Shown: positions 17,090 through 26,011 of the stretch, in pieces
How the letters are laid out: each line of letters begins with the position of its first letter
How positions within the stretch are numbered: position 1 is the stretch's first letter
Origin: Nitrososphaerota archaeon
Lineage (GTDB): Archaea > Thermoproteota > Nitrososphaeria > Nitrososphaerales > Nitrosopumilaceae
Reading direction: 5' to 3'
Length of the DNA: 64,000 nucleotides
NCBI GenBank assembly: GCA_021323705.1
Contig: JAJPKL010000023.1
Coordinates: 1-64,000 of the forward strand
Program-made: the position numbers and the translations under genes
The notes under the pieces: model-generated
Database searches by the model: none
Seen by the model: the letters and a program-made list of their open reading frames with translations, nothing else
What the model was told of the DNA's origin: nothing

Positions 17090-18322
17090 ATGAAGAAGAT
17101 AGGCGGATTCATCAACCCGTGGGGTAACGGACATTTTACCAGAATGATGGCTCTAGATGATGCAATCCGTAAGAACGTAGATGATGAGTTTGAAATTCAT
17201 TATTCAAGCAGTGGAGAAATCTACCAAAAGCTTCTCAAGAGGTTTCCTACAAAAAAAGAGAATCTACACAACATAACAATTCCTACACCGGTTGATGGCA
17301 AATGCGGTCCAAGTGTCACTTTATCATTATTCAACTTTCTTCTTCCCGTTAAAGGAAGGCCTCCTCTTGTTTCAGTTATGGCAAGATATCTAATGGAAGA
17401 AGGAAAATTGTATGATAAGCAAAAATTTGATCTGGTAATTAATGATGGTGATGTAGGTTCAAACGTAGTAGCAGAAAAGCGGGGTGTCAAGTCAATCTTT
17501 GTTACAAACCAATTCAGACCACGATTATGGAAATCAAGGTCTTTTCTCTACCCTGGCTTGGTATACATATCAAAGCATATGGCCAAAGCTTCGAAGATAG
17601 TTGTTGCTGATTCTCCTCCTCCCTATACTATATGCGAATACAACCTGAATTTTCCTGAAAATATAAAGGAAAAAGTAACATATGTTGGACATTTTTCAAA
17701 CGGAAAAGTAGTAAACCATGGTCCCAAGTCCGACCTGGAAAGATTAGTTGAAAATGTTGATAGTTTTGGGTATTGGATGATAACAGGCAACAAGTCAACA
17801 AACGAGACAACTTCTAAAAAATATAGAAAAATCTTTCATACTGCAGAAATGAATAAGGAGAGAAGGATTGTATCGCATGCAATAAACGATCCTTCCTTGG
17901 ATAAAGTTCTAGGTAAGGACGGCAAGACATATTCAATTTCGGAAGCGTTTGAAAAACACGTAGATTGGATTCAGATAGATGTGGGATTTCTTTCCGAACA
18001 AGAAAAAGATACCGTCCTGAATATGTGCAAATATGCAGTGATAAATGGTTCGCACACAGCAATGGGAGAGATACTAGGTTCAAAAGCAAAGCCCATCATA
18101 GGCATTCCAGTTTATGATGAACATACAAACCAGATAAAATGGGCTGAGGAAAAAAATCTTGGCATTCTTGCTACCAGTATTAAGCAAACTACAAAGGCAG
18201 TTTCTAAAATACATGATGATTACAACGTGTATCAAGAAAATCTGATAGAATTTGCAAAGAATTATGATAGTAATGGAACTCTTAAAACTGCAAAGATTAT
18301 TTCAGAGATATTCGAGAACTAG
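17090..18322 (+). CDS. GT-B fold glycosyltransferase-like protein
   Basis: This 410-residue protein has the layout of MurG/UGT-like GT-B enzymes. The N-terminal NPWGNGHFTRM resembles the acceptor-side glycine loop. A NDGDVGSN motif lies near residue 122, and the C-terminal nucleotide-sugar half holds NGSHTAMGEILGSKAKPIIG near 325 and DEHTNQIKWAE. It resembles the MJ1255-type archaeal group of predicted glycosyltransferases. The substrate cannot be told; glycosylation of lipids or surface proteins would fit the many N-glycosylation sites in nearby surface proteins. It starts 31 bases after the ThiI-like gene. Confidence 0.75.
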   Translation: MKKIGGFINPWGNGHFTRMMALDDAIRKNVDDEFEIHYSSSGEIYQKLLKRFPTKKENLHNITIPTPVDGKCGPSVTLSLFNFLLPVKGRPPLVSVMARYLMEEGKLYDKQKFDLVINDGDVGSNVVAEKRGVKSIFVTNQFRPRLWKSRSFLYPGLVYISKHMAKASKIVVADSPPPYTICEYNLNFPENIKEKVTYVGHFSNGKVVNHGPKSDLERLVENVDSFGYWMITGNKSTNETTSKKYRKIFHTAEMNKERRIVSHAINDPSLDKVLGKDGKTYSISEAFEKHVDWIQIDVGFLSEQEKDTVLNMCKYAVINGSHTAMGEILGSKAKPIIGIPVYDEHTNQIKWAEEKNLGILATSIKQTTKAVSKIHDDYNVYQENLIEFAKNYDSNGTLKTAKIISEIFEN

Positions 18323-18357
18323 AAAGAATTATAATTTTTGAAATCATATTTCATAAT

Positions 18358-18424
18358 CTGGTACGCGGCATTTTTCGATGGGCGAACTGACCACAATGGG
18401 ATGAAGACATGGACCGCGTACCAG
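18358..18424. ncRNA. Candidate hairpin RNA with 11-bp closing stem
   Basis: CTGGTACGCGG (18358-18368) pairs exactly with CCGCGTACCAG (18414-18424), closing a 45-base loop. The element is GC-rich against an AT-rich background and lies between two plus-strand genes. The loop holds CTGA followed after eight bases by GGGATGAA, a D'/C'-like pair, but clear outer C and D boxes are missing. A short T-rich run (AGCTTTTAT) follows on the plus strand. It could also be a structured leader of the zinc-ribbon gene. The strand is not certain. Confidence 0.5.
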
Positions 18425-18469
18425 AAACTAGCCAAAAGCTTTTATGGATAACTCTTGTGATCGCCGTCA

Positions 18470-18691
18470 TTGACTGAGTGTCCAGAGTGTGCAGCCAAAC
18501 AAGTTCAAGTAGAAATGAAATTTGATCCCAACACGAAGCATTTCATTTGCAAAAAATGTGGTTTATTTGCTACTAGAGAACAGATAAGCGATATAAAATA
18601 CAGATTAAACAAACGTGAGAAGACTCGGGAAGACAAACATGATGAATATCGTGACTGGTGGCAGTCAAGTAAGAAGGACAAACAAGGCTAG
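18470..18691 (+). CDS. Small zinc-ribbon protein
   Basis: This 73-residue protein starts at TTG 18470. A CPEC pair at residues 4-7 and a CKKC pair at about 28-31 form a zinc ribbon of the type found in transcription and translation factors. The rest is a highly charged helix (many Lys, Arg, Asp, Glu), which suggests nucleic acid or protein contact. No further function is visible. The next gene begins 17 bases downstream, so they probably share a message. Confidence 0.75.
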   Translation: MTECPECAAKQVQVEMKFDPNTKHFICKKCGLFATREQISDIKYRLNKREKTREDKHDEYRDWWQSSKKDKQG

Positions 18692-18708
18692 TTACAGAGG
18701 TAGCAAAA

Positions 18709-19104
18709 ATGAGTAAAGAAATTCCAAAATGGGCGCAAGATGAAATTAAGAACGCAAAATTTGGCAAGCCAGATGCACTTACGAGAACTGGCTACATACT
18801 TGAGATATATGACAAGGAGATGAAGATAGATGCTCAGATTTACGAAGCATTAGAAGATGGAAGAAAGATTATTGAAGGTATGAATCTACCAAAAAAGATC
18901 AGGCCGACAGATCTTATGAAAGGTGTGGTGTATGAATTTACAATAAATTCCTCCAAGGCACCTCTAAGCAAAAAACTCATAGAATTTCTTAAAAAAGATA
19001 TGGATGTGGACATGGATGCAATATATCAATTTGAACTGGCTAATCTTGAGCTGATGGATGTAGATTCTGATTCGGCAGGCTCTGATGATTCTGAAGAAGA
19101 ATAG
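18709..19104 (+). CDS. Conserved hypothetical protein with acidic tail
   Basis: This 131-residue soluble protein has an alpha/beta middle (a TGYILEIYDKEMKID segment, then KKIRPTDLMKGVVYEFT) and an acidic C-terminal tail of Asp/Ser/Glu. I do not recognise a family. The strong amino-acid bias towards an ordered core and its tight linkage to the zinc-ribbon gene support it as a real gene. The acidic tail resembles those that contact basic partners such as histones or ribosomal proteins, but that is only a guess. Confidence 0.7.
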   Translation: MSKEIPKWAQDEIKNAKFGKPDALTRTGYILEIYDKEMKIDAQIYEALEDGRKIIEGMNLPKKIRPTDLMKGVVYEFTINSSKAPLSKKLIEFLKKDMDVDMDAIYQFELANLELMDVDSDSAGSDDSEEE

Positions 19105-19118
19105 TGTTGAATGTACCT

Positions 19119-19904
19119 TTAATTTGTTTTTGATCTTCTAAAAATTTTTCCTACTATTGGATTTATCAGATAGGGCAGAGTCTGTTTGAACCATATGGCT
19201 ATTCTCACTATCTGCGGAGTTACAATTTCAAGTCTGGGTGAAGAGGATGCTCTAACAACTGCCCTTGCTACCGTAACAGGGCTAAGGGCAGTAGTATACC
19301 TCGGCATCTTGTTAAATGAGCCATGTTCAAAGAAGTTGGTCCGAACCATTATTGGACTAACAACTGTTACCCCTACACCACTTCCTTTTAGTTCATGATA
19401 TAACGACTCTGAAAAACCCAACATTGCAAACTTGGATGCGCAGTAACCTGCCATTGCTGGAATTCCAAAACTTGCAGCAACAGAGGCTACGTTCACAATA
19501 TGACCAGACTTTTGCTGTAACATTTTTGGCAAAAAAGCCTTTGTGCAATATACCATACCAAGATAATTAGTTGCCATCTGAGATTCTACGTCCTCTACTT
19601 TTAATGTATCAAAGTTTCCATAGATTCCAAAGCCAGCATTATTTACAAGTATATCAACAGTGCCAAACTTTTCCAGTACTTGATTGCTCAATTGATTCAC
19701 CTGATCTTTTTTTGACACATCACAAACACAGACAAGAACTTTGGTTTGATATTTTGAGAGTTCTTCTGCTACCTCATCAAGTTTATCTTTGTTTCTTGAA
19801 ACTAAGACAACAGATGCACGTAATTTAGCAAATTCTAGTGCAGATTCTTTGCCTATACCACTTGATGCTCCAGTTATTACAACTATTTTTCCAGAGTAAT
19901 CCAA
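19119..19904 (-). CDS. Short-chain dehydrogenase/reductase
   Basis: This 261-residue classical SDR has the TGASSGIG cofactor loop at residues 11-18, NNAG near 88, and the catalytic Ser...Tyr-x3-Lys (VASVAA ... YCASK) near 140-158. SRNK after the second strand favours NADPH. The C-terminal basic, hydrophobic stretch (IWFKQTLPYLINPIVGKIFRR) resembles membrane-associated SDRs acting on lipids. The substrate is unknown. It converges with the acidic-tail protein, 14 bases apart. Confidence 0.88.
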   Translation of the reverse strand: MDYSGKIVVITGASSGIGKESALEFAKLRASVVLVSRNKDKLDEVAEELSKYQTKVLVCVCDVSKKDQVNQLSNQVLEKFGTVDILVNNAGFGIYGNFDTLKVEDVESQMATNYLGMVYCTKAFLPKMLQQKSGHIVNVASVAASFGIPAMAGYCASKFAMLGFSESLYHELKGSGVGVTVVSPIMVRTNFFEHGSFNKMPRYTTALSPVTVARAVVRASSSPRLEIVTPQIVRIAIWFKQTLPYLINPIVGKIFRRSKTN

Positions 19905-20022
19905 TAACGAAAAAATAAAGTGATGAAAATAAAGTGCTTTCTATGAGTGTACAGTGGGATATGATATAGGGAGGAACGCATAGGCGGTATCAAATCTTTG
20001 TATAAAAATATGCCTTGAAAAA

Positions 20023-21078
20023 CTAGGCTGCTTTTTGGCTTTTGATGCTGGGGTAGACTACTTTCATTAGAAACAACCAACTTATTACCAATCCTACATG
20101 GTAAGTTGCAATTCTCCAAGCTATAATGATATTCCACTGAAGACTGTCCTTTGCAGCTTCATATGTTAAAGTATTCAGATGTCCCAAATAAGCCCATATG
20201 GCAAATTCTGTCAGGCCTGAACCGCCAATAGTTACAGGCAGGTTCCCTACTGCATTTGCTGCCATTGTAGCCATAAGGGAGTGAAAGAAGTTTATCACAT
20301 ATCCTGCCCCATTTGCAATTATCATAAATGAAAGTCCGTAGAGAGACCAAGTAAAAACCGAGATTATCATTGATACTACAAAGGCTTTTTTGATTTGTTG
20401 GTTGTGTCTAGTTTCTCTACTCATGTCACAAATTTCTTTCATCCAAAGATTGGTTTTTTCAATATATTGCAAAGAGCGGTCTTTTCCCACTCTTGCAGCA
20501 ATTTTGGAGATCCACACTGGTACTTGAAATGTTCTCTTAGATGACAAGAAAAATAGTGAGGCCCACACTCCTGTGATAGGCAAACTAACTGCAAGTATTG
20601 CTATACCTACGACATAAGCTCCATAGGTAAAAGAAAAAGCAGCTGCTGAAATAGCAAATATTCCCGATACTAGAACCTCTGTTACTATTTCTACAATAGT
20701 TACATAGGAAGCCTTTCCCACCGGTATGCCTTTTTTATTTAACCACATGATCCTTACCAATTCGCCCCCTACAAAAGACGGCGTTGTAGATGTAACAAAC
20801 TCACTGCCTATTCTCACCGAAATCGTTTTCCAATTGGCGTCTATAGGTCCTAAAAACTTCCTAACCAGATAATTGAATTTCAAACCTTGAGTGAGTAGCT
20901 TGCATGCCATAGCAATGGAAGCACCAATGAATGGAACCATGCCTACTGCAAGCAGATTTGCAAGACTAACATTAAACGTAGCAGCGATGATCAAGAATGG
21001 TATTATACTTACAGGTATTGCCAATAGCTTCCAATTCATTGCCTGCTCTATCCATGGATGGAAATATAAGCCCACCAT
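20023..21078 (-). CDS. UPF0104/AglD-like flippase-domain membrane protein
   Basis: This 351-residue protein has about eight membrane helices and belongs to the lysylphosphatidylglycerol synthase transmembrane (UPF0104/YbhN/AglD) group. The TPSFVGGELVR segment near residue 100 and the TIGGSGLTEFAIW segment near 298 are typical signatures. Relatives include haloarchaeal AglD, needed for adding the last sugar in protein N-glycosylation, and MprF lipid flippases. Lipid or polyprenol-linked sugar handling is therefore inferred. The ATG at 21039 is another possible start. It diverges from the GPN GTPase, with 18 bases between starts. Confidence 0.8.
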   Translation of the reverse strand: MVGLYFHPWIEQAMNWKLLAIPVSIIPFLIIAATFNVSLANLLAVGMVPFIGASIAMACKLLTQGLKFNYLVRKFLGPIDANWKTISVRIGSEFVTSTTPSFVGGELVRIMWLNKKGIPVGKASYVTIVEIVTEVLVSGIFAISAAAFSFTYGAYVVGIAILAVSLPITGVWASLFFLSSKRTFQVPVWISKIAARVGKDRSLQYIEKTNLWMKEICDMSRETRHNQQIKKAFVVSMIISVFTWSLYGLSFMIIANGAGYVINFFHSLMATMAANAVGNLPVTIGGSGLTEFAIWAYLGHLNTLTYEAAKDSLQWNIIIAWRIATYHVGLVISWLFLMKVVYPSIKSQKAA

Positions 21079-21096
21079 AAAAATAGCTGATCTAAA

Positions 21097-21855
21097 ATGA
21101 AAGCAATCTTCATTGTAGGAACTGCAGGATCTGGAAAATCTCTTTTGGCCTCAAAGATTTTTGATTATTACACTAGAAATGGTCATTTTGTCGGCATGTT
21201 AAATTTGGATCCTGGTGTAGAAAATCTTCCATATACATGTGATGTTGATGTGAGAGACTATGTAGATATTGTATCAATAATGAAACAATATGATCTTGGT
21301 CCAAATGGATCTATGATTATGGCAAATGACCTGATTGCTTCCAAAATTGATGAGTTACAACGGGACATTGATGATGTTAATCCAGATTATCTGATAGTAG
21401 ATACTCCTGGTCAAATTGAGTTGTTTGCATACAGAGCTAGCGGACCATTTTTTATTCAAAATCTAAATACGGAACAAAAGACATCCATATTTCTTCATGA
21501 TGGCTCTCTTATTACGACAGCTACTAATTTTGTCTCAATAGCATTACTTGCAACATCTGTCAAGCTCCGACTTGGCTTGCCACAAATAAATGTAGTAACA
21601 AAAGTTGATCTTATCGAAGATAAAATTAAAGACATACTGAGGTGGTCTACAAATATGGCAAGTCTTGAAGAAGCAATTGCAAAAGAGTCAGATGGCGAAA
21701 GTTACATTCTTGCTACTCACCTTTTACGGAGTCTAAACGTGGGAGGGTTTGCTCAAGGATTGATTCCTATCTCAAATGTTACAGGTGATGGTATGGTCAA
21801 TCTCCACGCTGCATTAAGCAGGATTCTAAGTATGGGAGAAGAGATTGAAGATTAA
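21097..21855 (+). CDS. GPN-loop GTPase
   Basis: This 252-residue SIMIBI-class GTPase has a P-loop GTAGSGKS at residues 8-15 and the defining Gly-Pro-Asn insertion at 68-70 (LGPNGSM). DTPGQIEL is the switch II motif and VTKVDLIED the base-specificity motif. GPN proteins form dimers; eukaryotic relatives help assemble RNA polymerase II, and the archaeal role is not established. The stop overlaps the thrB start by one base (TAATG). Confidence 0.93.
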   Translation: MKAIFIVGTAGSGKSLLASKIFDYYTRNGHFVGMLNLDPGVENLPYTCDVDVRDYVDIVSIMKQYDLGPNGSMIMANDLIASKIDELQRDIDDVNPDYLIVDTPGQIELFAYRASGPFFIQNLNTEQKTSIFLHDGSLITTATNFVSIALLATSVKLRLGLPQINVVTKVDLIEDKIKDILRWSTNMASLEEAIAKESDGESYILATHLLRSLNVGGFAQGLIPISNVTGDGMVNLHAALSRILSMGEEIED

Positions 21856-22772
21856 TGGTTGAAAGTGTAACGGTAAGAGCTCCATGCTCTACTGCGAATT
21901 TAGGTCCGGGTTTTGATGTTTTTGGTTTGGCTCTTGATGCATATTATGATCAAGTCCAGCTGAAAAAAGAAGGCAAGGAAATCAGGATTCAAAGTATGGA
22001 TTCCATTCCAACAGAATTGGAAAAAAATTCTGCAGGACTTGTGATAAAAGAAATGGCCAGAAAATTCAAGATAAAGAGTGGCCTAGTCATAAAAATTAAG
22101 AAAGGTGTTCCACCAGGCTTTGGAATGGGCAGTAGCGCTGCATCAGCTGCTGCAGCAGCGGTCGCTTTTGATGCACTCTTCAAGTTAAAACTAGATGGAA
22201 ATAGCCTAGTTCAATATGCAGGAATTGGAGAGAGAGCCAGTGCGGGTTCTGTGCATTATGATAATGTGGCCGCCTCTGTATTGGGAGGATTTGTTATAGT
22301 TAGAACGGCCCCATTCGATGTAATTAGAATCTCTCCTCCAAAAGATTTGGTTCTCTGCGTAGCTGTACCAAAAATTCCGGTACCACAGAAAAAGACGGAA
22401 GTATCAAGAAAAGTTCTTCCTAAACAAGTAAAATTGTCAGATCATATCAAAAATCTTTCAAATGCATCTGCGTTAACTGCTGGATTTATGAAAAAAGATG
22501 TGTTTTTGATAGGTAGTTCCATAAACGATATCATAGTAGAACCCGCAAGAAAACATCTGATTCCCGGTTTTGACAAAGTAAAGAAAAATGCACTCAGAGC
22601 AGGAGCCATGGCAGTAACAATCAGTGGTGCTGGACCATCAATGATTGCCTTCACATCAACTTCCTCCAACCCTAAAAGGATATCAGATTCTATGAAAAAG
22701 GGATTTTCTGAAGCTGGTATAGATTGTACAGTAGCCATATGCAGGCCAAGTAAAGGAGCTACTGTTATCTAG
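21855..22772 (+). CDS. thrB: Homoserine kinase
   Basis: This 305-residue GHMP kinase phosphorylates homoserine in threonine synthesis. The N-terminal APCSTANLGPGFDVFGLAL is the homoserine kinase signature, the ATP loop PPGFGMGSSAASA lies near residue 88, and the third GHMP motif AVTISGAGPSMIAF near 258. The length is normal. It is translationally coupled to the GPN GTPase gene upstream and converges with the crotonyl-CoA hydratase gene. Confidence 0.93.
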   Translation: MVESVTVRAPCSTANLGPGFDVFGLALDAYYDQVQLKKEGKEIRIQSMDSIPTELEKNSAGLVIKEMARKFKIKSGLVIKIKKGVPPGFGMGSSAASAAAAAVAFDALFKLKLDGNSLVQYAGIGERASAGSVHYDNVAASVLGGFVIVRTAPFDVIRISPPKDLVLCVAVPKIPVPQKKTEVSRKVLPKQVKLSDHIKNLSNASALTAGFMKKDVFLIGSSINDIIVEPARKHLIPGFDKVKKNALRAGAMAVTISGAGPSMIAFTSTSSNPKRISDSMKKGFSEAGIDCTVAICRPSKGATVI

Positions 22773-23525
22773 CTATTTCTTATGTAGAAAAGAGCTCATT
22801 CTTTCTTCTCTTTCCTTAGTTGCAAAACATTGAGCCCAAGAGTAAATTTCTAGTTTGAGTCCAGTATCTAAGCTCGTATCCATTCCCCTGTTTACCAACA
22901 TCTTCGATATGCCAACTGCAAAGTTGCTATTTTTTGCAACATTTTTTGCATATAATTTAGTTTCAGAGATCAGGTTTTCAGATGAAAAAACTTTGTTAAC
23001 TAATCCCATCGACATTGCCTCTTCTGCGTTAATTCTTCTACCTGAAAAAATCAAATCCTTTGCTCTTGCAGGTCCCACTATACGCAATAGTCTTTGCGTT
23101 CCGCCCCATCCCGGGCATATACCTAAGGTAACTTCGGGTTGTCCTAGTTGTGCATTGGATGATGCAAATCTTATATCGCAAGAAAGTGCTAGCTCGCAGC
23201 CTCCTCCAAGTGCGTATCCATTTATTGCTGCAATTACTGGTTTTTCCAGTTTTTCTATTTTGTTTAGAACTTCATGACCCCTAAGGGCATATTTTTCTGC
23301 CTCTGTGGGTCCAATCTTACTCATATATTCAATGTCTGCTCCTGCGGAAAAGGCCTTTTGTCCAGCACCGGTAATTATAATCACTTTTGAAGAGTCCTTT
23401 TCCAATTCGTCTAAAACTGAGATAAACTCGTTCATTACTTCAAGGCTCATAGCATTTAGTTTATCTTCCCTGTTTATGGTGATCTGAATAACTTCATTCT
23501 CTTTTTTTACATTCAGGTATTGCAT
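22773..23525 (-). CDS. Enoyl-CoA hydratase family, probable crotonyl-CoA hydratase/3-hydroxypropionyl-CoA dehydratase
   Basis: This 250-residue crotonase-fold enzyme has the oxyanion hole SAGADI near residue 62, GGGCELALSCDI near 108 and QPEVTLGICPGWGG near 128, so both catalytic glutamates are present. In ammonia-oxidising archaea one such enzyme serves both the hydroxypropionyl-CoA dehydratase and crotonyl-CoA hydratase steps of the hydroxypropionate/hydroxybutyrate CO2-fixation cycle. The family call is firm; the exact substrate is inferred from lineage. Confidence 0.88.
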   Translation of the reverse strand: MQYLNVKKENEVIQITINREDKLNAMSLEVMNEFISVLDELEKDSSKVIIITGAGQKAFSAGADIEYMSKIGPTEAEKYALRGHEVLNKIEKLEKPVIAAINGYALGGGCELALSCDIRFASSNAQLGQPEVTLGICPGWGGTQRLLRIVGPARAKDLIFSGRRINAEEAMSMGLVNKVFSSENLISETKLYAKNVAKNSNFAVGISKMLVNRGMDTSLDTGLKLEIYSWAQCFATKEREERMSSFLHKK

Positions 23526-23614
23526 ACCAAAGAATTACGAGTCGGCAAATTAAACTTTAGAGTAAAAGGAAAATAGAAACCGAGTTATACGGCATTTCAA
23601 GCAATGGAATTGTT

Positions 23615-24442
23615 TTGAATCCACTAGGCTTACTGCCTGCAATTGGTGCAGCAATATGTTGGGGAAGTTTTTTTGTTCCTGTCAGAAAGGTCAAAGTTGT
23701 TGACATTTGGCAATTACAGGGAGCCACTGGAATAGGAGTTATCCTATTTGCCGTTCCGATTGGATTTTTGACAGGATTTCAAATTTTGCCATTTGGCCTG
23801 CTAAGCGGAGCTATATGGACAGCTGGAAATATCCTTGCACTTTATTCTGTGAGATTGATTGGGCTTTCCAGAACATCACCATTCCTTGCTGGATTTAGCA
23901 TTTTAGTATCATTTTTGTGGGGAATTTTGTATTTTAATGAGAAATTCAATTACATGATTCTTGCAATAATTGCAATAGGGTTGCTACTTGGTGGGCTGGC
24001 CTTTATCTCAAACACATCGAAAAATTTACCCATACGAAAGAGCGGGTACCTTATTGCAACGGCTTCAGGGCTCGTTGGCGGTTCTTACGTTGTTCCTCTT
24101 CAGGCTATCCATTCTCTTCAAGCCGGGTTCTTTTCTTCAAGTCTTGCTATTTTTGTAATAGGAATACCCTTGTTGCTGATTTCAAGAAGATTTACAAGGA
24201 AAGAAATGTTGGCAGGGGCTCTTTCGGGAGGTTTATTCAATATAGGAAGTTTGACTATTTTAATAGCTGTTGGACTGATTGGAATTACTGTTGCATATCC
24301 CATATCACAGACTGCAACACTTTTTGCAATCTCTTGGGGAATTTTATATTTTAGAGAAATTGTTCATAAACAGAATATTCTCAGGGTTATAACTGGAAGT
24401 GGTCTGATCCTCTGTGGTGCTGCGCTCATTACACTTGCCTAG
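23615..24442 (+). CDS. GRP/TMEM144-like ten-helix transporter
   Basis: This 275-residue protein starts at TTG 23615 and has about ten membrane helices in two similar halves, as in the drug/metabolite transporter superfamily. The start, AIGAAICWGSFFVPVRK, and repeated SFLWGILYFNE / AISWGILYFRE segments match the glucose/ribose porter (GRP, TMEM144) branch. Sugar or related solute uptake is the family role; the substrate is unknown. Nothing in the neighbourhood points to a sugar pathway. Confidence 0.78.
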   Translation: MNPLGLLPAIGAAICWGSFFVPVRKVKVVDIWQLQGATGIGVILFAVPIGFLTGFQILPFGLLSGAIWTAGNILALYSVRLIGLSRTSPFLAGFSILVSFLWGILYFNEKFNYMILAIIAIGLLLGGLAFISNTSKNLPIRKSGYLIATASGLVGGSYVVPLQAIHSLQAGFFSSSLAIFVIGIPLLLISRRFTRKEMLAGALSGGLFNIGSLTILIAVGLIGITVAYPISQTATLFAISWGILYFREIVHKQNILRVITGSGLILCGAALITLA

Positions 24443-24481
24443 TCAAGCAAATTTATTTGGTCAAGAATTACTGCACTCAAA

Positions 24482-25159
24482 TTGAAGGCAATTGTAGTTT
24501 TTAGTGGAGGCATAGACTCGGTCTGTACTGTGGCTTATTTACAGAAAAAGTACGATATTTACGGAATCACGTTTTCATACGGCCAGAAGGCCAATCAAGA
24601 ACTAAACATGGCTCGTTATTTTTCTAAAATATTGAAATTTCAAGAACATAGGATAGTCAATATAGAGTTCATGAAGACTTTGTATGAAAAGACAAACGCA
24701 CTGACATATTCAAAGATGAGCATACCTTCCAAGTTTGACTATTCTATAGTGGTTCCAATACGAAATGCCGTTTTTCTTTCCATCGCTTCGGCTTGGGCAT
24801 TTTCAAAAAGTGCAAATCTAGTTGCATATGGCGCTCACAAAGATGACCGTAGATATCCAGACTGTAGACCAAGATTTGCCAAATTATTAGCAGAGTCGCT
24901 AAATGAAGGAGAAGTTGATGGCATAAGAAAAGGTTTGAGAAAGAAGATAAAAATTTGGAGCCCCTTTATTGGAAATCTTTCTAAGAGCAATCTTCTCAAA
25001 ATCGGCTATGATCTTCTTGGAGATGAGATATTCAAAACTTGGAGTTGTTATTCTCAGTCTAAAATCCAGTGTGGAGAGTGTGAATCTTGCAACAACAGAA
25101 AAATAGCTTTTGAACAAGCTGGTATGGCGGATAAAACAAGATATAGGTTTGAAGCCTAG
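24482..25159 (+). CDS. queC: 7-cyano-7-deazaguanine synthase
   Basis: This 225-residue ATP-dependent enzyme turns 7-carboxy-7-deazaguanine into preQ0, the precursor of archaeosine in tRNA. It has the PP-loop SGGIDS at residues 8-13 and a zinc site of four cysteines at 189, 197, 200 and 203. It starts at TTG 24482. queE and folE lie about 1 kb away on the other strand, so three steps of the pathway cluster here. It converges with a small membrane protein gene, overlapping by 4 bases. Confidence 0.95.
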   Translation: MKAIVVFSGGIDSVCTVAYLQKKYDIYGITFSYGQKANQELNMARYFSKILKFQEHRIVNIEFMKTLYEKTNALTYSKMSIPSKFDYSIVVPIRNAVFLSIASAWAFSKSANLVAYGAHKDDRRYPDCRPRFAKLLAESLNEGEVDGIRKGLRKKIKIWSPFIGNLSKSNLLKIGYDLLGDEIFKTWSCYSQSKIQCGECESCNNRKIAFEQAGMADKTRYRFEA

Positions 25160-25407
25160 ATTTTTAGTGCGGGTCGTCTAAATAAGAGCGGCCTTACTAT
25201 CATATAGTATGCAAGAAATGGTATTCCGACAATACCCCAAAAGATCCAGTTTGTCATGTCTTGACTAAAACCGAGTTTTGTAAAATAATCCATTGAATTT
25301 ACTGCAACCAGTACTCCTACTGCCATTACAATAAAGAATTCAATCGCATACCATGCAAAGGCCGGCCATGAATCTTTTGGAACATGAACATTGTTATGTA
25401 CGCCCAT
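25156..25407 (-). CDS. Small two-helix membrane protein
   Basis: This 83-residue protein has membrane helices at about 17-37 and 54-72 and a basic C-terminal end. There are no recognisable motifs. It lies between queC and folE, on the folE strand but about 40 bases downstream of it, so it could be read from the same message. The family is not recognised; it is likely lineage-specific. Confidence 0.65.
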   Translation of the reverse strand: MGVHNNVHVPKDSWPAFAWYAIEFFIVMAVGVLVAVNSMDYFTKLGFSQDMTNWIFWGIVGIPFLAYYMIVRPLLFRRPALKI

Positions 25408-25447
25408 AACCGTCGTGAGTTGTATGTTATTATTTAATTTTTTAGAT

Positions 25448-26011
25448 TTATGCTATGTTCGAAGGGGAACGTCCGCTATAGATCATACTCAGAACGTCGG
25501 TTCTTGCTTCTTTTTTATCGTATATTCCTCTTGATGCAATAGTTGTTACCAGTGCATCATTTCTTACACCGCGCATCTTCATACAAAGATGTTCTCCTTC
25601 TGCTATGACCAAAACTCCCTTTACTCCTTCTGAGTGCAATTCATCTGCGATATTTTTTGTGATTCTTTCCTGAATCTGCAGCCTTGCCGAGTATTTTTCT
25701 ACTAAACGAACTAGTTTTGATATGCCAAATACCTTACCGTTTGGAGCATATGCTACTGTGATTTTTCCAAAAAATGGTAACATATGATGTTCACACATGG
25801 AATAAAATTGGATGTCTTTGGCTATAACAACATCAGAATCCTCAGAGAATTTTACTGAGAGTTCCGATTCTGCATCATATCCTTTGAAGATCTCTTCATA
25901 CATGTCTGCTATTCTACTTGGGGTATCTGCTAATCCTTCTCTTGTCGGATCCTCTCCTATTTCAGCGATTAGTTCGCGAATTAATTTTTTCACTCTTTCT
26001 TTATTCATCAT
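25448..26011 (-). CDS. folE: GTP cyclohydrolase I
   Basis: This 187-residue bacterial/eukaryotic-type GTP cyclohydrolase IA makes 7,8-dihydroneopterin triphosphate. Zinc ligands Cys73, His76 and Cys143 (CEHHML and HLCMKMRG) are all present, and the DTPSRIADMY helix is typical. Most Euryarchaeota use a different enzyme (MptA). Two ATG codons in tandem open the gene, overlapping the queE stop (ATGA), and a GGAG lies just upstream. Coupling to queE implies that the product feeds 7-deazaguanine and archaeosine, although pterin cofactors are also possible. Confidence 0.94.
   Translation of the reverse strand: MMNKERVKKLIRELIAEIGEDPTREGLADTPSRIADMYEEIFKGYDAESELSVKFSEDSDVVIAKDIQFYSMCEHHMLPFFGKITVAYAPNGKVFGISKLVRLVEKYSARLQIQERITKNIADELHSEGVKGVLVIAEGEHLCMKMRGVRNDALVTTIASRGIYDKKEARTDVLSMIYSGRSPSNIA

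Noticed and set aside
18358-18424. Standard C/D box guide RNA
   Set aside because: Only one inner CTGA/GATGA pair is visible and the ends form an 11-bp stem instead of C and D boxes.
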